A DNA stretch of 64,000 bases from Microbacterium oxydans (GCF_900095745.1 NZ_FMIR01000011.1:17391-81390), one strand, 5' to 3'; shown: positions 1 through 8,920, counted from the stretch's first letter. Notes: a model not told the origin generated them from the letters alone. Numbers and translations: made by a program.

Positions 1-149
1 ACGTGAAGAAGGACAAGATCCTCGAGTCCGCGATCACCGGGAAACCGGTGCGGGCGCTGTGCGGCAAGAAGTGGACGCCGGGTCGCGACCCGGAGAAGTT
101 CCCGATCTGCCCCACGTGCAAGGAGATCTACGAGTCGATGATCAGCTGA
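1..149 (+). CDS. DUF3039 family protein, C-terminal fragment
   Basis: The open frame enters from the left edge (first whole codon at base 3) and ends at TGA 147-149, so only the last 48 residues are visible. They contain two Cys motifs, ALCGK and ICPTC, followed by KEIYESM. This matches the C-terminal zinc-ribbon-like end of the small actinobacterial DUF3039 family, whose function is unknown. The paired cysteines suggest metal binding, which is inference. It converges on pncB with only 2 bases between the stop codons. Confidence 0.75.
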   Translation, partial: VKKDKILESAITGKPVRALCGKKWTPGRDPEKFPICPTCKEIYESMIS

Positions 150-151
150 CG

Positions 152-1477
152 TCAGTCGGCTTCGACGTACACGGTGGGAATCGCCGGGTCGGACTTGCTG
201 AGCGCGAGAGCGCGCACCGGCAGTTCCTCGCGCACGCGCAGGTGGTGCGCTCGCGCGGCCGCCGTCCCCGCCGCCCCCTCGTGGGCGGTGTCGATATCTC
301 CCGCCTCGACGAAGGTCACCTGAAGCGAACGGCCATCGGGGTGCTCGTCGGGCGTGTCGAGCTCCTCGAAGCCGTCGGAGACGACGACTGTCTCTGCGGT
401 CGCGACGCCGTCGACCAGCGTGCGGAACGCGGCCTTGCGGCCGCCGTAAGACGCCTTGTCGGCAGATGCCTTCGCGACGCCGATCCATGACCCGTCGGCA
501 TCCTGCCGTGCGACGAGCTTGTAGACCATGCTCGCTGTCGGGTAACCGGAGCCGGTCACCACGGAGGTGCCGACGCCGTAGGCATCGACCGGTGAGGCGG
601 CGAGGGCTGCGATGGCGTACTCGTCGAGGTCGCTGGTCACGGTGATGCGCGTGTGGGCGGCCCCGAGCTCGTCCAGCTGCGCGCGCACATCGGCGGCGAC
701 GGTCGGAAGGTCGCCGGAATCGATGCGCACGCCGCCGAGCCGGGTGCCGGCGACGCGGATCGCCGTCTCGACGCCCGTGCGGATGTCGTAGGTGTCGACG
801 AGCAGTGTGGTGTCGGTGCCCATGCTCTCCACCTGGGCGCGGAACGCCTCCTCCTCGGAGTCGTGCAGCAGCGTCCACGAGTGGGCGGCCGTGCCCATCG
901 TGGGGATGCCCCAGCTCCGACCGGCTTCCAGGTTGCTCGTGGCGCCGAACCCCGCGATGTAGGCGGCGCGCGCTGCGGCCACGGCCGAGCGCTCGGCCGC
1001 GCGGCGTGAGCCCATCTCGGCCAGCGGACGCTCGCCCGCCGCGATGCTCATCCGGGCGGCGGCGGTCGCGACGGCTGAATCGTGGTTGAGCACGCTGAGC
1101 GCCAGGGTCTCCAGGACCACGGCATCGGCGAATGTTCCCTCGACGGTGAGGATGGGCGAGCCGGGGAAGTACAGCTCACCCTCGCGGTAACCGTGGATCG
1201 ATCCGGTGAATCGGTAGGCCTCCAGGTGCTTCAGCGACGCCGCATCCACGACCTGCGCGTCGCGGAGGAAGCGCAGTTCGTCCTCTCCGAAGCGGAAGTC
1301 GCGCAGCAGTCCGAGAAGACGGCCGGTGCCGGCGACCACGCCGAACCGGCGGCCGCCGGACAATCGTCGGGAGAACAATTCGAAGACGCTGGGGCGGAAG
1401 GCCGTCCCATCCCGAAGGGAAGCGGCGAGCATCGTGAGCTCGTAGCGGTCGGTGAGCAGCGCCGTCGACGTGGTCAT
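152..1477 (-). CDS. pncB: Nicotinate phosphoribosyltransferase
   Basis: This enzyme converts nicotinate and PRPP to nicotinate mononucleotide in the Preiss-Handler NAD salvage pathway, in the cytoplasm. The 441-residue length is normal for the family. [11 protein letters not shown] near residue 9 is the typical N-terminus, and GTAAHSW around H199 holds the conserved histidine that is phosphorylated in NAPRTases. Further phosphoribosyl-binding segments such as RIDSGDL follow. The ATG at 1477 is supported by a TAAGCT -10 hexamer six bases upstream (1484-1489, minus strand), which predicts a leaderless mRNA. It is divergent from murI, with the two -10 elements back to back in a 63-bp gap. Confidence 0.93.
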   Translation of the reverse strand: MTTSTALLTDRYELTMLAASLRDGTAFRPSVFELFSRRLSGGRRFGVVAGTGRLLGLLRDFRFGEDELRFLRDAQVVDAASLKHLEAYRFTGSIHGYREGELYFPGSPILTVEGTFADAVVLETLALSVLNHDSAVATAAARMSIAAGERPLAEMGSRRAAERSAVAAARAAYIAGFGATSNLEAGRSWGIPTMGTAAHSWTLLHDSEEEAFRAQVESMGTDTTLLVDTYDIRTGVETAIRVAGTRLGGVRIDSGDLPTVAADVRAQLDELGAAHTRITVTSDLDEYAIAALAASPVDAYGVGTSVVTGSGYPTASMVYKLVARQDADGSWIGVAKASADKASYGGRKAAFRTLVDGVATAETVVVSDGFEELDTPDEHPDGRSLQVTFVEAGDIDTAHEGAAGTAAARAHHLRVREELPVRALALSKSDPAIPTVYVEAD

Positions 1478-1483
1478 GCGCTC

Positions 1484-1489
1484 AGCTTA
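1484..1489 (-). promoter_or_regulatory. -10 element of pncB (leaderless)
   Basis: TAAGCT on the minus strand lies 6 nt before the pncB ATG, so transcription should begin at or next to the start codon. Confidence 0.55.
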
Positions 1490-1526
1490 CTGAGCGTGCT
1501 GATGCGCGGGTCGGGTCGCGCGCGGG

Positions 1527-1532
1527 TAGGCT
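1527..1532 (+). promoter_or_regulatory. -10 element of murI (leaderless)
   Basis: TAGGCT is followed by 8 nt and then the murI ATG at 1541. This is the same arrangement as at many other genes in this window. Confidence 0.55.
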
Positions 1533-1540
1533 GGGGAGTC

Positions 1541-2371
1541 ATGAACGACGCGCCGATCGGGATCTTCGACTCCGGTGTCGGCGGGCTCACGGTGGCGCGG
1601 GCCATCCGCGCCCAGCTGCCCCGAGAGTCGTTCGTCTACATCGGCGACACCGCGCACTCCCCGTACGGCCCCAAGCCGATCGCCGACGTCCGCCGGTACT
1701 CCCTCGAGGTGCTCGACACACTGGTCGACCAGGGTGTGAAGATGCTCGTGATCGCCTGCAACACCGCGTCGTCGGCGATGCTCCGTGACGCGCGCGAGAG
1801 ATACGAGATCCCCGTCGTCGAGGTCATCGGGCCCGCCGTGCGCCGAGCGGTGTCCACGACGCGCAACGGACGAGTCGGCGTCATCGGCACGGTGGGCACG
1901 ATCGGATCCCGCGCCTATCAGGACATGCTCGAGGTGAACGAGAGGCTTCAGGTCTTCACCGCGGCCTGCCCGCGGTTCGTCGAATTCGTCGAAGCGGGGA
2001 TCACGGGGACTCCCGAGGTCCTCGCGGTCGCCGAGGAGTACCTCGCCCCGCTGCGGAACGCGGACGTCGACACACTGGTGCTCGGATGCACGCACTATCC
2101 CTTTCTGCGCGGTGCCATCAGCTACGTCATGGGCGAGGGCGTCACCCTCGTCTCCAGCGATGATGAGACCGCCGGTGATGTGTACCGCCAGCTGGTCAGA
2201 GGCGACCTCCTGGCATCGCCCGATGCGACAGCGACCTACGTCTACGAGGCCACCGGCGCCTCGGCCGATGAATTCACGGCACTGGCCAACCGACTCATGG
2301 GTCGCGAGGTCCGGGACGTGCAGCTCGTGCAGACCGGCGTCATCACCCTTCCTGACATCGCCTTCGAGTAA
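1541..2371 (+). CDS. murI: Glutamate racemase
   Basis: It interconverts L- and D-glutamate by a cofactor-independent two-base mechanism, supplying D-Glu for peptidoglycan. The protein is 276 residues. The catalytic pair is visible as C73 in ACNTASS and C183 in GCTHYPF, with D10 in IFDSGVGG and H185 beside the second cysteine. The frame stays open far upstream, but the ATG at 1541 gives the canonical N-terminus and sits 8 nt after TAGGCT. It heads a co-directional group with rph and rdgB, a common actinobacterial order. Confidence 0.95.
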   Translation: MNDAPIGIFDSGVGGLTVARAIRAQLPRESFVYIGDTAHSPYGPKPIADVRRYSLEVLDTLVDQGVKMLVIACNTASSAMLRDARERYEIPVVEVIGPAVRRAVSTTRNGRVGVIGTVGTIGSRAYQDMLEVNERLQVFTAACPRFVEFVEAGITGTPEVLAVAEEYLAPLRNADVDTLVLGCTHYPFLRGAISYVMGEGVTLVSSDDETAGDVYRQLVRGDLLASPDATATYVYEATGASADEFTALANRLMGREVRDVQLVQTGVITLPDIAFE

Positions 2372-2424
2372 GGCCTCTTCGAATCGTCCGCTCGATTCGT
2401 CTCCACCCCGACCGAGAGAAGCAC

Positions 2425-3162
2425 ATGTCCGAAATCGTCCGCGTCGACGGCCGTTCCACCGATCAGCTGCGAGAGATCACCATCGAGCGCAACTGGAGCG
2501 CGCACGCCGAGGGGTCCGCCCTGATCAGCTTCGGCGGCACGAAGGTGCTGTGCACGGCATCCTTCACCAACGGCGTCCCACGCTGGCTCACCGGCAAGGG
2601 CAAGGGATGGGTGACGGCGGAATACTCGATGCTTCCCCGCGCCACGAACAGCCGCAACGACCGCGAGAGCGTCAAGGGCCGCATCGGCGGTCGCACCCAC
2701 GAGATCTCCCGCCTCATCGGCCGTGCGCTGCGCGCCGTCGTCGACACGAAGGCACTCGGCGAGAACACGATCGTGATCGATTGCGATGTGCTGCAGGCCG
2801 ACGGTGGCACTCGCACCGCTGCCATCACGGGTGCCTATGTGGCGCTGGCCGACGCGATCGAGTGGGGTCGGGAGAAGAAGTTCATCGGTAAGAACTCCAC
2901 GCCACTCCTCGACTCCGTCGCCGCCGTATCGGTGGGGATCATTGACGGCGAACCCATGCTCGATCTGGCATACACCGAGGATGTCCGCGCCGAGACCGAC
3001 ATGAACGTCGTGGTCACCGGGCGCGGGCTCTTCGTCGAGGTGCAGGGCACCGCCGAGGGAGCGCCGTTCGACAAGCGCGAACTCGATGCGCTGCTCGAGC
3101 TCGGCGTGGCCGGCTGCGAGGATCTGAAGGGCAAGCAGCTCGCCGCGCTGGCGGGGGAGTGA
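2425..3162 (+). CDS. rph: Ribonuclease PH
   Basis: A phosphate-dependent 3'-5' exoribonuclease that trims tRNA 3' ends. The 245 residues cover the single RNase PH fold. Conserved pieces include the RNA-binding arginine-rich stretch around [19 protein letters not shown] and the phosphate/metal-site segment [19 protein letters not shown]. It starts 53 bp after murI behind GAGAGAAG. Its TGA overlaps the start of rdgB, so the two are translationally coupled. Confidence 0.95.
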   Translation: MSEIVRVDGRSTDQLREITIERNWSAHAEGSALISFGGTKVLCTASFTNGVPRWLTGKGKGWVTAEYSMLPRATNSRNDRESVKGRIGGRTHEISRLIGRALRAVVDTKALGENTIVIDCDVLQADGGTRTAAITGAYVALADAIEWGREKKFIGKNSTPLLDSVAAVSVGIIDGEPMLDLAYTEDVRAETDMNVVVTGRGLFVEVQGTAEGAPFDKRELDALLELGVAGCEDLKGKQLAALAGE

Positions 3163-3758
3163 CGATGCAGGTCGTCCTCGCGACCCACAACGCCCACAAG
3201 GTCGCGGAGTTCCAGCAGATCGTGGCGCAGGCGCGCCCTGATCTCGAGGTCGTCGCCTACGACGGCCCCGAGCCGGTCGAAGACGGCGTCACCTTCGCCG
3301 AGAACGCACTCATCAAGGCGCGCGCCGCTGCTGCCCATACCGGACTCGCGGCCCTGGCCGACGACTCCGGGATCTGCGTCGACGTGCTCGGCGGTGCGCC
3401 CGGGGTCTTCTCCGCCTACTGGGCCGGACAGCAGAAGGATGCCGCGGCGAATCTCGAGCTCCTGCTCGACCAGCTGCGGGATATCGCCGACCCGCACCGG
3501 GCCGCACACTTCACCTCGACGATCGCCCTCGTCCTGCCGGATGGGCAGGAGCACGTCGTGGAGGGCCGATGGCCGGGGCGCCTCGCGCACGCAGCGTCCG
3601 GGGAAGGCGGCTTCGGGTACGACCCCATCTTTATCCCGGACGGGCAGCCGGAGGGGCAGGAGCGGACCGTGGGCGGCTTCTCCGCTGACGAGAAGCAGTC
3701 GCAGTCGCATCGGGCCCGCGCCTTCGCGGAACTGCTGCCGCTGCTCGGCGCGCTCTGA
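3159..3758 (+). CDS. rdgB: XTP/dITP diphosphatase (RdgB/HAM1)
   Basis: A house-cleaning pyrophosphatase that hydrolyses XTP, dITP and ITP to monophosphates, keeping deaminated purines out of nucleic acids. About 199 residues, normal for the family. The N-terminal [11 protein letters not shown] and the central [21 protein letters not shown] carry the substrate-loop and metal-binding aspartates; FGYDPIF is the usual C-terminal motif. The start is either the GTG at 3159, overlapping the rph stop, or the ATG two codons later (3165); both give the same fold. An rph-rdgB pair is typical of Actinobacteria. Confidence 0.93.
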   Translation: MTMQVVLATHNAHKVAEFQQIVAQARPDLEVVAYDGPEPVEDGVTFAENALIKARAAAAHTGLAALADDSGICVDVLGGAPGVFSAYWAGQQKDAAANLELLLDQLRDIADPHRAAHFTSTIALVLPDGQEHVVEGRWPGRLAHAASGEGGFGYDPIFIPDGQPEGQERTVGGFSADEKQSQSHRARAFAELLPLLGAL

Positions 3759-3793
3759 CGTCGGACCGTCCTTCAGCGAACCGCAGATGACGG

Positions 3794-3823
3794 TGAGAAT
3801 CGTTACCCTTCCCGACTAGTCGG
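3794..3823. promoter_or_regulatory. Possible operator upstream of the CDF exporter
   Basis: Two elements sit just upstream of the exporter gene. TGAGAATCGTTACCC (3794-3808) matches the actinobacterial Zur box consensus TGAAAATCATTTTCA at 10 of 15 positions, and a perfect 12-bp palindrome CCGACTAGTCGG lies at 3812-3823. Zur binding is inference; the match is incomplete. Confidence 0.25.
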
Positions 3824-3844
3824 AACCGGGCTTCCGGCCCGGTT
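3824..3844 (+). terminator. Hairpin after rdgB
   Basis: An 8-bp stem AACCGGGC/GCCCGGTT with a 5-nt loop, followed by TTCCC. It lies between rdgB and the -10 element of the next gene and probably ends the murI-rph-rdgB transcript. Confidence 0.5.
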
Positions 3845-3852
3845 TCCCGGTC

Positions 3853-3858
3853 TAGCCT
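3853..3858 (+). promoter_or_regulatory. -10 element of the CDF exporter gene
   Basis: TAGCCT lies 6 nt before the ATG at 3865, so a leaderless transcript is expected. Confidence 0.5.
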
Positions 3859-3864
3859 GGGGGC

Positions 3865-4785
3865 ATGCACGATCACGCACCCGCCGCCGGCGGCATCCGT
3901 TCAGCCAGCAGTCGACGCCTGTTGGCGATCTCGCTGTCGCTCACCGCGACCGTGATGGTCGTGCAGGTCATCGGCGCGATCCTGACCGGGTCGCTCGCCC
4001 TGCTCGCGGATGCCGCGCACATGTTCACGGATGCATCCGCCCTCGTGATCGCTCTGATCGCGGCGACGGTGGCCGCACGCCCGGCCGACGACCGACGCAC
4101 CTTCGGCTATCAGCGCGCCGAGGTGTTCGGGGCGCTGATCAACGCCGTGATCCTGATCGCCCTGGCGACCTGGGTCGCCGTCGAGGGAATCGGGCGGCTC
4201 GTGAACCCGGGCGAGGTCGAGGTCGCCGGCGGGCTCATGCTGGTCGTCGCCGTGGTGGGCCTGTTCGCGAACGCCATCTCGATGTGGCTGCTGAGCCGCG
4301 CGCAGCGGACGAGCATCAACGTACGCGGCGCGTATCTCGAGGTGATGGGCGACCTGATCGGATCGGCGGCTGTCATCGTCGCGGCGATCGTCATCCTCCT
4401 CACCGGATGGATGCCGGCGGACGCCATCGCCTCGCTCTTCATCGCCGCGATGATCATCCCGCGGGCGATCACGCTCCTGCGCGAGGTCTTCTCGGTCCTC
4501 GCCGAGTCCGCGCCGAAGGGGACGGCTGTCAGCGACATACGGACGCACCTGCTCGGCTATGCGGGTGTCATCGGCGTGCATGACGTCCACGTCTGGCAGC
4601 TGACCCGAGGCGCCCCGGTCTTCACGGCCCACGTGAGCGTCGATCCGCAGTTGCTCGCCGACGGACGGTCGACGCAACTGCTCTCCGACATGCAGGCGTG
4701 TCTTGCCGATCACTTCGATGTCGCGCACTCGACGTTCCAGATCGAGCCGGCCGAGCAGTCCGACTGCGAACCGCATCACGCCTGA
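3865..4785 (+). CDS. Cation diffusion facilitator (CzcD/ZnT-like metal exporter)
   Basis: A 306-residue inner-membrane antiporter that should export Zn2+ or a similar divalent ion against protons. Six hydrophobic segments cover residues 20-205 and a cytosolic domain follows. The TM2 metal site is intact (H52-x3-D56 in HMFTD). The TM5 site reads E159-x3-D163 (EVMGD), where CzcD-type zinc transporters have HxxxD. The C-terminal domain keeps VHDVHVWQLT, typical of the metallochaperone-like region. The His-to-Glu change leaves metal preference open. No neighbour suggests a partner, so it is probably monocistronic. Confidence 0.88.
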   Translation: MHDHAPAAGGIRSASSRRLLAISLSLTATVMVVQVIGAILTGSLALLADAAHMFTDASALVIALIAATVAARPADDRRTFGYQRAEVFGALINAVILIALATWVAVEGIGRLVNPGEVEVAGGLMLVVAVVGLFANAISMWLLSRAQRTSINVRGAYLEVMGDLIGSAAVIVAAIVILLTGWMPADAIASLFIAAMIIPRAITLLREVFSVLAESAPKGTAVSDIRTHLLGYAGVIGVHDVHVWQLTRGAPVFTAHVSVDPQLLADGRSTQLLSDMQACLADHFDVAHSTFQIEPAEQSDCEPHHA

Positions 4786-4805
4786 GCCGTTGTGACGAGC
4801 GGTGG

Positions 4806-6776
4806 TCAGACCTCCACGACGATGTCGTCCGGCTCCTTGTCCGGGCGCAGCCCCCGCCACCGTGCGTGACGGAGGATTCCGTCCGGGGTCCAGTTCGCGA
4901 ACTCCACCTCGCCGACGAGCTCAGGGCGCACCCAGAGCGCATCGGACGCATCGGGGGCCGGCACCCCATCGAGGGGAGCGGTCTTCACGCGCAGAGGTTC
5001 GAGGCGAGCGAGAAGGTCGCGCAGGATGCGGTCGGTGAACCCGGAGCCCACGCGGCCGACGTAGCGGAGCCGAACCGATCCATCGACGCCGCGCGCCGGT
5101 TCGGGCACCGCCAGCAGCAGAGAGCCGAGGGTGCTCTCCCTGTCGCCTTTTCCCGGGCGGATGCCGACGATCACGGCCTCCTGCATTCGGGTGTGCTTGA
5201 GCTTCAGCCATGACGGGCTTCGTTGCCCCGGGCGGTAGCGGGACTGCGGATCCTTGACCACGACCCCCTCCAGACCGAACTCCCGGCTCGCGGCCAGGGC
5301 GGCATCGACGTCGTCGAAGATCGGCGGGAGCTGGACGGGGGCATCGAGATCGGCGATCACGTCCTCGAGCAGTGTGCGCCGTTCCCGCAGCGGCATGCCG
5401 GTGAGGTCATGACCGTCGAGCCGCAGCAGATCGAACAGCATGTAGACGATCGGCGTGCGGATGACCTCGCGCTCGATCTCGCGCGGTCGCGTGAGATGCA
5501 TGCGGTTCTGCAACAGCGAGAAGCTCGGCCGACCGTGGGCGTCGAACGCCACGATCTCGCCATCCACGACGGCGTCCACGACCGGGAGGAACGGCGCTCC
5601 ATCGGCTGTCAGCTCGGGGTAGCGGGCCGTGATGTCGGTGCCGCGACGCGCGTGCAGCCGCATCCGCCCGTCCGCCCACGTGCCCATCGCGCGGATGCCG
5701 TCCCATTTCACCTCGACCCAGGAGGGGGCGCTCAGCGCGCGCGCGACCCCGGGGGTGCCGTTCTCCGCGAGCATCGGCGCGAGCGTGGCGGCGGTGCCGT
5801 CGGTCGCCGGGATCGGCTCGCTCCGCGGATGGCGCGACGGTCGACGCGGCGATACCGTCGCTGCGGGCGGCGGCGTCGATTCGACGGCGAGAGGCCGAAG
5901 GCTCGCGAGGGGGTCGGTGCCGGAAGCGGCCCTGGCCAGTACCTGATCGAAGTCAAGCTGCGCCAGGGCGGGGTCGTCGAGTTCGTCCCAGGTGCGAGGG
6001 GCAGCGACCCAGGGCCGTGCGCGGCCACGGAGGGAGTACGGCGAGATGGTCGTCTTCTTGCCGTTGTTCTGACTCCAGTCGAGGAAGACCTTGCCCCCGC
6101 GCACTGCCTTCGACATGACGCTGGTGGCGAGGTCGGGGTGATCGTTCTCGATCAGGCGCGCGAGCTCTTTCACGACGGCGGAGATCTCGTCGCTGGTCTG
6201 CTCGCCCGGAAGGGCCGCATAGAGGTGGATGCCCTTGCTCCCGCTCGTGACGGGGAACGGATCGAGGCCCATGTCGGTCAGGATGACGCGGGCGAACCGG
6301 GCGAGCTCCGCGCACTGCGCGAGGCCCACGCCGGGTCCCGGATCGAGGTCGAGGACCAGTCGGTCCGGACGACCGGGCAGACCCTCCGACGTGAAGCGCC
6401 ATTGCGGCACGTGCAGCTCGATCGCCGCGACCTGGGCGAGCCACACCAGGGTGGGCACGTCTTCGACGAGCGGATAGTCCTTCGGTCCATCGGAGTGCTG
6501 GATCGCCTGCCGCGGAATCCACTCGGGTGCCCCGGGTTCGAGCTGCTTCGTGAAGAATGCATCGGCCGGAGCATCCTCGGTCCCGACGCCCTCCACCCAG
6601 CGCTTGCGCGTGACCGGTCGCCCGTCCAGGAGGGGGAGCAGAAGGGGAGCGATGGCGCTGTAGTAGGCGATGACCTCGCCCTTGGTGGTGCCGGTCTCGG
6701 GATAGACGACCTTGTCGAGGTTGGTCACGCGCAGACGACGGCCGTCGACCTGCACGACCTGCCCCTGTCCGACCAT
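4806..6776 (-). CDS. ligD: ATP-dependent DNA ligase LigD (polymerase plus ligase domains)
   Basis: Bacterial non-homologous end joining protein of 656 residues. The N-terminal polymerase/primase domain (about 1-295) contains the catalytic LDLDPG and the later TSGSKGIHLY. A Pro-rich linker (about 300-345) leads to the ligase domain, with the adenylated lysine in EVKWDGIRA, then motif IV-like EGVVVKDP and motif V WLKLKH. I see no phosphoesterase domain between or after these, unlike the three-domain mycobacterial and Pseudomonas LigD. The ATG at 6776 is preferred over an upstream one at 6827 because TACGCT lies 6 nt before it. Divergent from ku, its partner. Confidence 0.93.
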   Translation of the reverse strand: MVGQGQVVQVDGRRLRVTNLDKVVYPETGTTKGEVIAYYSAIAPLLLPLLDGRPVTRKRWVEGVGTEDAPADAFFTKQLEPGAPEWIPRQAIQHSDGPKDYPLVEDVPTLVWLAQVAAIELHVPQWRFTSEGLPGRPDRLVLDLDPGPGVGLAQCAELARFARVILTDMGLDPFPVTSGSKGIHLYAALPGEQTSDEISAVVKELARLIENDHPDLATSVMSKAVRGGKVFLDWSQNNGKKTTISPYSLRGRARPWVAAPRTWDELDDPALAQLDFDQVLARAASGTDPLASLRPLAVESTPPPAATVSPRRPSRHPRSEPIPATDGTAATLAPMLAENGTPGVARALSAPSWVEVKWDGIRAMGTWADGRMRLHARRGTDITARYPELTADGAPFLPVVDAVVDGEIVAFDAHGRPSFSLLQNRMHLTRPREIEREVIRTPIVYMLFDLLRLDGHDLTGMPLRERRTLLEDVIADLDAPVQLPPIFDDVDAALAASREFGLEGVVVKDPQSRYRPGQRSPSWLKLKHTRMQEAVIVGIRPGKGDRESTLGSLLLAVPEPARGVDGSVRLRYVGRVGSGFTDRILRDLLARLEPLRVKTAPLDGVPAPDASDALWVRPELVGEVEFANWTPDGILRHARWRGLRPDKEPDDIVVEV

Positions 6777-6782
6777 GCAGCC

Positions 6783-6788
6783 AGCGTA
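6783..6788 (-). promoter_or_regulatory. -10 element of ligD (leaderless)
   Basis: TACGCT on the minus strand, 6 nt before the ATG at 6776. It supports the shorter start. Confidence 0.5.
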
Positions 6789-6834
6789 GTCAAGGGTCTG
6801 GCCGCGACGGCGTCGGCTGGTGTTCACTGGTCAC

Positions 6835-7644
6835 ATGAGAACGATCTGGAAGGGCGCGCTGACGTTCGGCCTCGTGAATGTGCCGGTCAAGGTGTACTCC
6901 GCGACCGAGGACCACGACGTGCCGCTGCATCAGGTGCACGAGAAGGACGGCGGGCGCATCCGCTACCAGCGCACCTGCGAGGTGTGTGGCGAGACCGTGG
7001 CCTACGCCGACATCGACCGCGCCTACGTCGAGGAGGGGCAGACCGTCGTGCTCACCAAGGACGACCTCGCCGCCCTCCCTGCGGAGAAGAGCCGGGAGAT
7101 CGACGTGGTCGAGTTCGTCCCGTCCGACCAGGTCGATCTGCTCACGCTCGACAAGCCGTACTACCTCGAACCGGACTCGAAGTCTCCCAAGGCGTACGTG
7201 CTGCTGCGGAAGACCCTGGAACAGACCGACCGCACCGCGATCGTGCGGTTCACGCTGCGGCAGAAGACGAGGCTGGCGGCGCTCCGTGTGCGGGGCAAGG
7301 TGCTCGTGCTGCAGACGCTCCTGTGGGCCGACGAGGTGCGCGAAGCCGAGTTCCCCGCGCTGGACGAGGACGTGCGGATCTCGAAGAAGGAACTGGAGCT
7401 CTCGGCATCCCTCGTCGACAGCTACTCGGCCGATTTCGACCCCGAGGAGTTCGTCGACGAGTACCAGAAGGAATTGCGCACCCTCATCGACGCGAAGATC
7501 GAGGCGGGCGACACGTTCGACGTGGCCGAGACCTTCGGCGAAGCCGAGAAGGCGGCCGAGGGCGGCGAGGTCATCGACCTGATGGAGGCCCTCCGTGCCA
7601 GCGTTGCGCGCACCAAAGAGGAGCGCGCCAAGAACGCGGGCTGA
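6835..7644 (+). CDS. ku: Ku protein, NHEJ end-binding
   Basis: A 269-residue homodimeric ring protein that binds double-strand break ends and recruits LigD. The N-terminus RTIWKGALTFGLVNVPVKVY is diagnostic of bacterial Ku. The core Ku beta-barrel spans about residues 1-220, and a short charged tail rich in Glu, Lys and Arg follows, typical of actinobacterial Ku. Start ATG at 6835. Divergent from ligD with 58 bp between start codons, so the two are probably co-regulated from a shared intergenic region. Confidence 0.95.
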   Translation: MRTIWKGALTFGLVNVPVKVYSATEDHDVPLHQVHEKDGGRIRYQRTCEVCGETVAYADIDRAYVEEGQTVVLTKDDLAALPAEKSREIDVVEFVPSDQVDLLTLDKPYYLEPDSKSPKAYVLLRKTLEQTDRTAIVRFTLRQKTRLAALRVRGKVLVLQTLLWADEVREAEFPALDEDVRISKKELELSASLVDSYSADFDPEEFVDEYQKELRTLIDAKIEAGDTFDVAETFGEAEKAAEGGEVIDLMEALRASVARTKEERAKNAG

Positions 7645-7676
7645 GAGATCGGCTCCGCGGTGGCGGCGCCGGGTTC

Positions 7677-8441
7677 TCAGTGCTTGCCGTCGCCGTCCAG
7701 GTCGGGCGCGCGGTCGAACACGTCGGCGTCGAGAACGAGTTCCTGCGCCTCTTCGGCATCGGTCACGACGTCTTCACCGGCGGCCGCGGCCTTCTTCGCC
7801 TTGTGGCGCTCGGAGAAGTAGTGCCAGAGGGTCACCAGCGCGGTGCCGCCGACCGCGATCAGCAGGATCACGTCAATGTACTCGACGACGAGATTGCGCA
7901 CCCACGGGATGTACGCGATCAGGTAGCCGACCATCGTGAGGCCGAAGCCCCAGATCATGGCGCCGATGAAGTTGTACAGCGAGTATCGACGCCACGGCAT
8001 GTGTCCGACGCCCGCTGCGACCGGGGCGAAGGTGCGCACGATCGGGACGAAGCGCGCCAGGATGACCGTGAGACCGCCGAAGCGCTCGAAGAACGCGTTC
8101 GTGCGCTCGACGTTCTTCTTACTGAAGAGGCCCGACTCCTTGCGCTCGAAGATCGCTGGGCCGCCCTTGTGGCCGATCAGATAGCCGACTTCGCCGCCGA
8201 TGAACGCCGAGAGGGCGATCAGGAGCGAGACGACCCAGATGTTCACGCCGAACACGTTGCTGGTGTGCGTGAGCAGGCCCGCGATGATGAGCAGCGTGTC
8301 GCCGGGAAGCAGGAACCCGACCAGCAGACCCGTCTCGGCGAAGATGATGAAGCACACGACGAGAAGTGCCCACGGCCCGGCCGCGCCGATGATCGTCTGG
8401 GGGTCGAGCCAGGGGATGAGGGCGGTCGGCGCGTGCAGCAT
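7677..8441 (-). CDS. DedA family membrane protein
   Basis: An integral membrane protein of 254 residues with several hydrophobic segments. It shows the DedA/SNARE-associated (VTT) signatures: ETGLLVGFLLPGDTLLIIAG, then GGEVGYLIGHKGG and FVPIVRTFAPVAAGVGHMPW. DedA proteins are implicated in lipid scrambling and envelope homeostasis; the substrate here is unknown. The frame is open upstream into the tRNA gene, so I chose the ATG at 8441; a GTG four codons earlier (8453) is possible. The C-terminal 40 residues are charged and cytosolic. Confidence 0.88.
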   Translation of the reverse strand: MLHAPTALIPWLDPQTIIGAAGPWALLVVCFIIFAETGLLVGFLLPGDTLLIIAGLLTHTSNVFGVNIWVVSLLIALSAFIGGEVGYLIGHKGGPAIFERKESGLFSKKNVERTNAFFERFGGLTVILARFVPIVRTFAPVAAGVGHMPWRRYSLYNFIGAMIWGFGLTMVGYLIAYIPWVRNLVVEYIDVILLIAVGGTALVTLWHYFSERHKAKKAAAAGEDVVTDAEEAQELVLDADVFDRAPDLDGDGKH

Positions 8442-8537
8442 GGTTTCGAGCACTGGGGGAGTCCCGTCGGTCGTGATTGGTCGGCGGTAGAACAGAGCGA
8501 TGTCGTGGCGGCCTGAGATGGCTGCCGTCGTCTCTCG

Positions 8538-8619
8538 TGCGGAAGGTGGGACTTGAACCCACACGCCCTGGGGCACAGGAACCTAAATCCTGCGTGTCTG
8601 CCAATTCCACCACTCCCGC
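8538..8619 (-). tRNA. tRNA-Leu (anticodon UAG)
   Basis: Read on the minus strand, the acceptor stem GCGGGAG pairs with CTTCCGC (one G-U). The anticodon arm CAGGA-TTTAGGT-TCCTG gives anticodon UAG, decoding CUA and other CUN Leu codons. A short variable arm follows, and the T-arm GTGGG-TTCAAGT-CCCAC is perfect. The discriminator is A, as expected for Leu. No CCA is encoded. Length is 82 nt. Confidence 0.93.
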
Positions 8620-8630
8620 GCGGTGGAATC

Positions 8631-8636
8631 AGTCTA
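8631..8636 (-). promoter_or_regulatory. -10 element of tRNA-Leu
   Basis: TAGACT on the minus strand, ending 11 nt before the mature tRNA 5' end. Confidence 0.45.
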
Positions 8637-8704
8637 GTGACCGCTGAAACGGCGTGTCTGGGGATCAGCCCGCAGTTCGCCCCCGCCGACCGACGGGCCG
8701 CGCG

Positions 8705-8920
8705 TCACGCTTGAGGAGTCGAGGGCGGGATGCCGGGCTCCGACGGGTTCGGCGCGAGAGGTTCTTCGGGGTTGGGGGCCAGAGGCTCCTGGGGGTTCGG
8801 CGCCAGCGGCTCTTGAGGGTTCGGGGCAAGTGGCTCTTCCGGGTTCGGGGCGAGCGGCTCATCGGGGAAGAGCGGAGAGGGCTCGTCGGGGTTAGACGGG
8901 GACGGGGTGGTGTCGGTCAT
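8705..8920 (-). CDS. Small Pro-rich repeat protein
   Basis: A 71-residue protein with no recognised family. Residues 21-60 are five consecutive copies of an 8-residue unit, EPLAPNP followed by E, Q or S, and residues 13-20 look like a degenerate sixth copy. There is no signal peptide, membrane segment or cysteine. Every third or fourth residue is Pro, so it should be extended rather than folded, and it is acidic. It has a good Shine-Dalgarno (AAAGGA, 7 nt before ATG 8920), which argues that it is a real gene. It lies alone between tRNA-Leu and the divergent tad locus. Role unknown. Confidence 0.7.
   Translation of the reverse strand: MTDTTPSPSNPDEPSPLFPDEPLAPNPEEPLAPNPQEPLAPNPQEPLAPNPEEPLAPNPSEPGIPPSTPQA
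8741..8860 (-). repeat. Five 24-bp tandem repeats inside the small Pro-rich gene
   Basis: Five in-frame 24-bp units encode EPLAPNPx. Copies differ mainly at silent positions and the last residue, so copy number could change by slippage without breaking the frame. Confidence 0.8.

Noticed and set aside
2112..2891. A 259-codon plus-strand frame overlapping murI and rph.
   Set aside because: Out of frame with both well-supported genes, and Arg/Ser/Pro-rich shadow composition.
5223..8516. A 1097-codon open frame on the plus strand across ligD and the DedA gene.
   Set aside because: It is antisense to ligD and DedA, crosses ku in a different frame, has Arg/Asp/Gly-rich low-complexity composition typical of high-G+C shadow frames, and contains no recognisable domain.
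8741..8860. Tandem repeats considered as a CRISPR array.
   Set aside because: Repeats are contiguous 24-bp coding units with no spacers.
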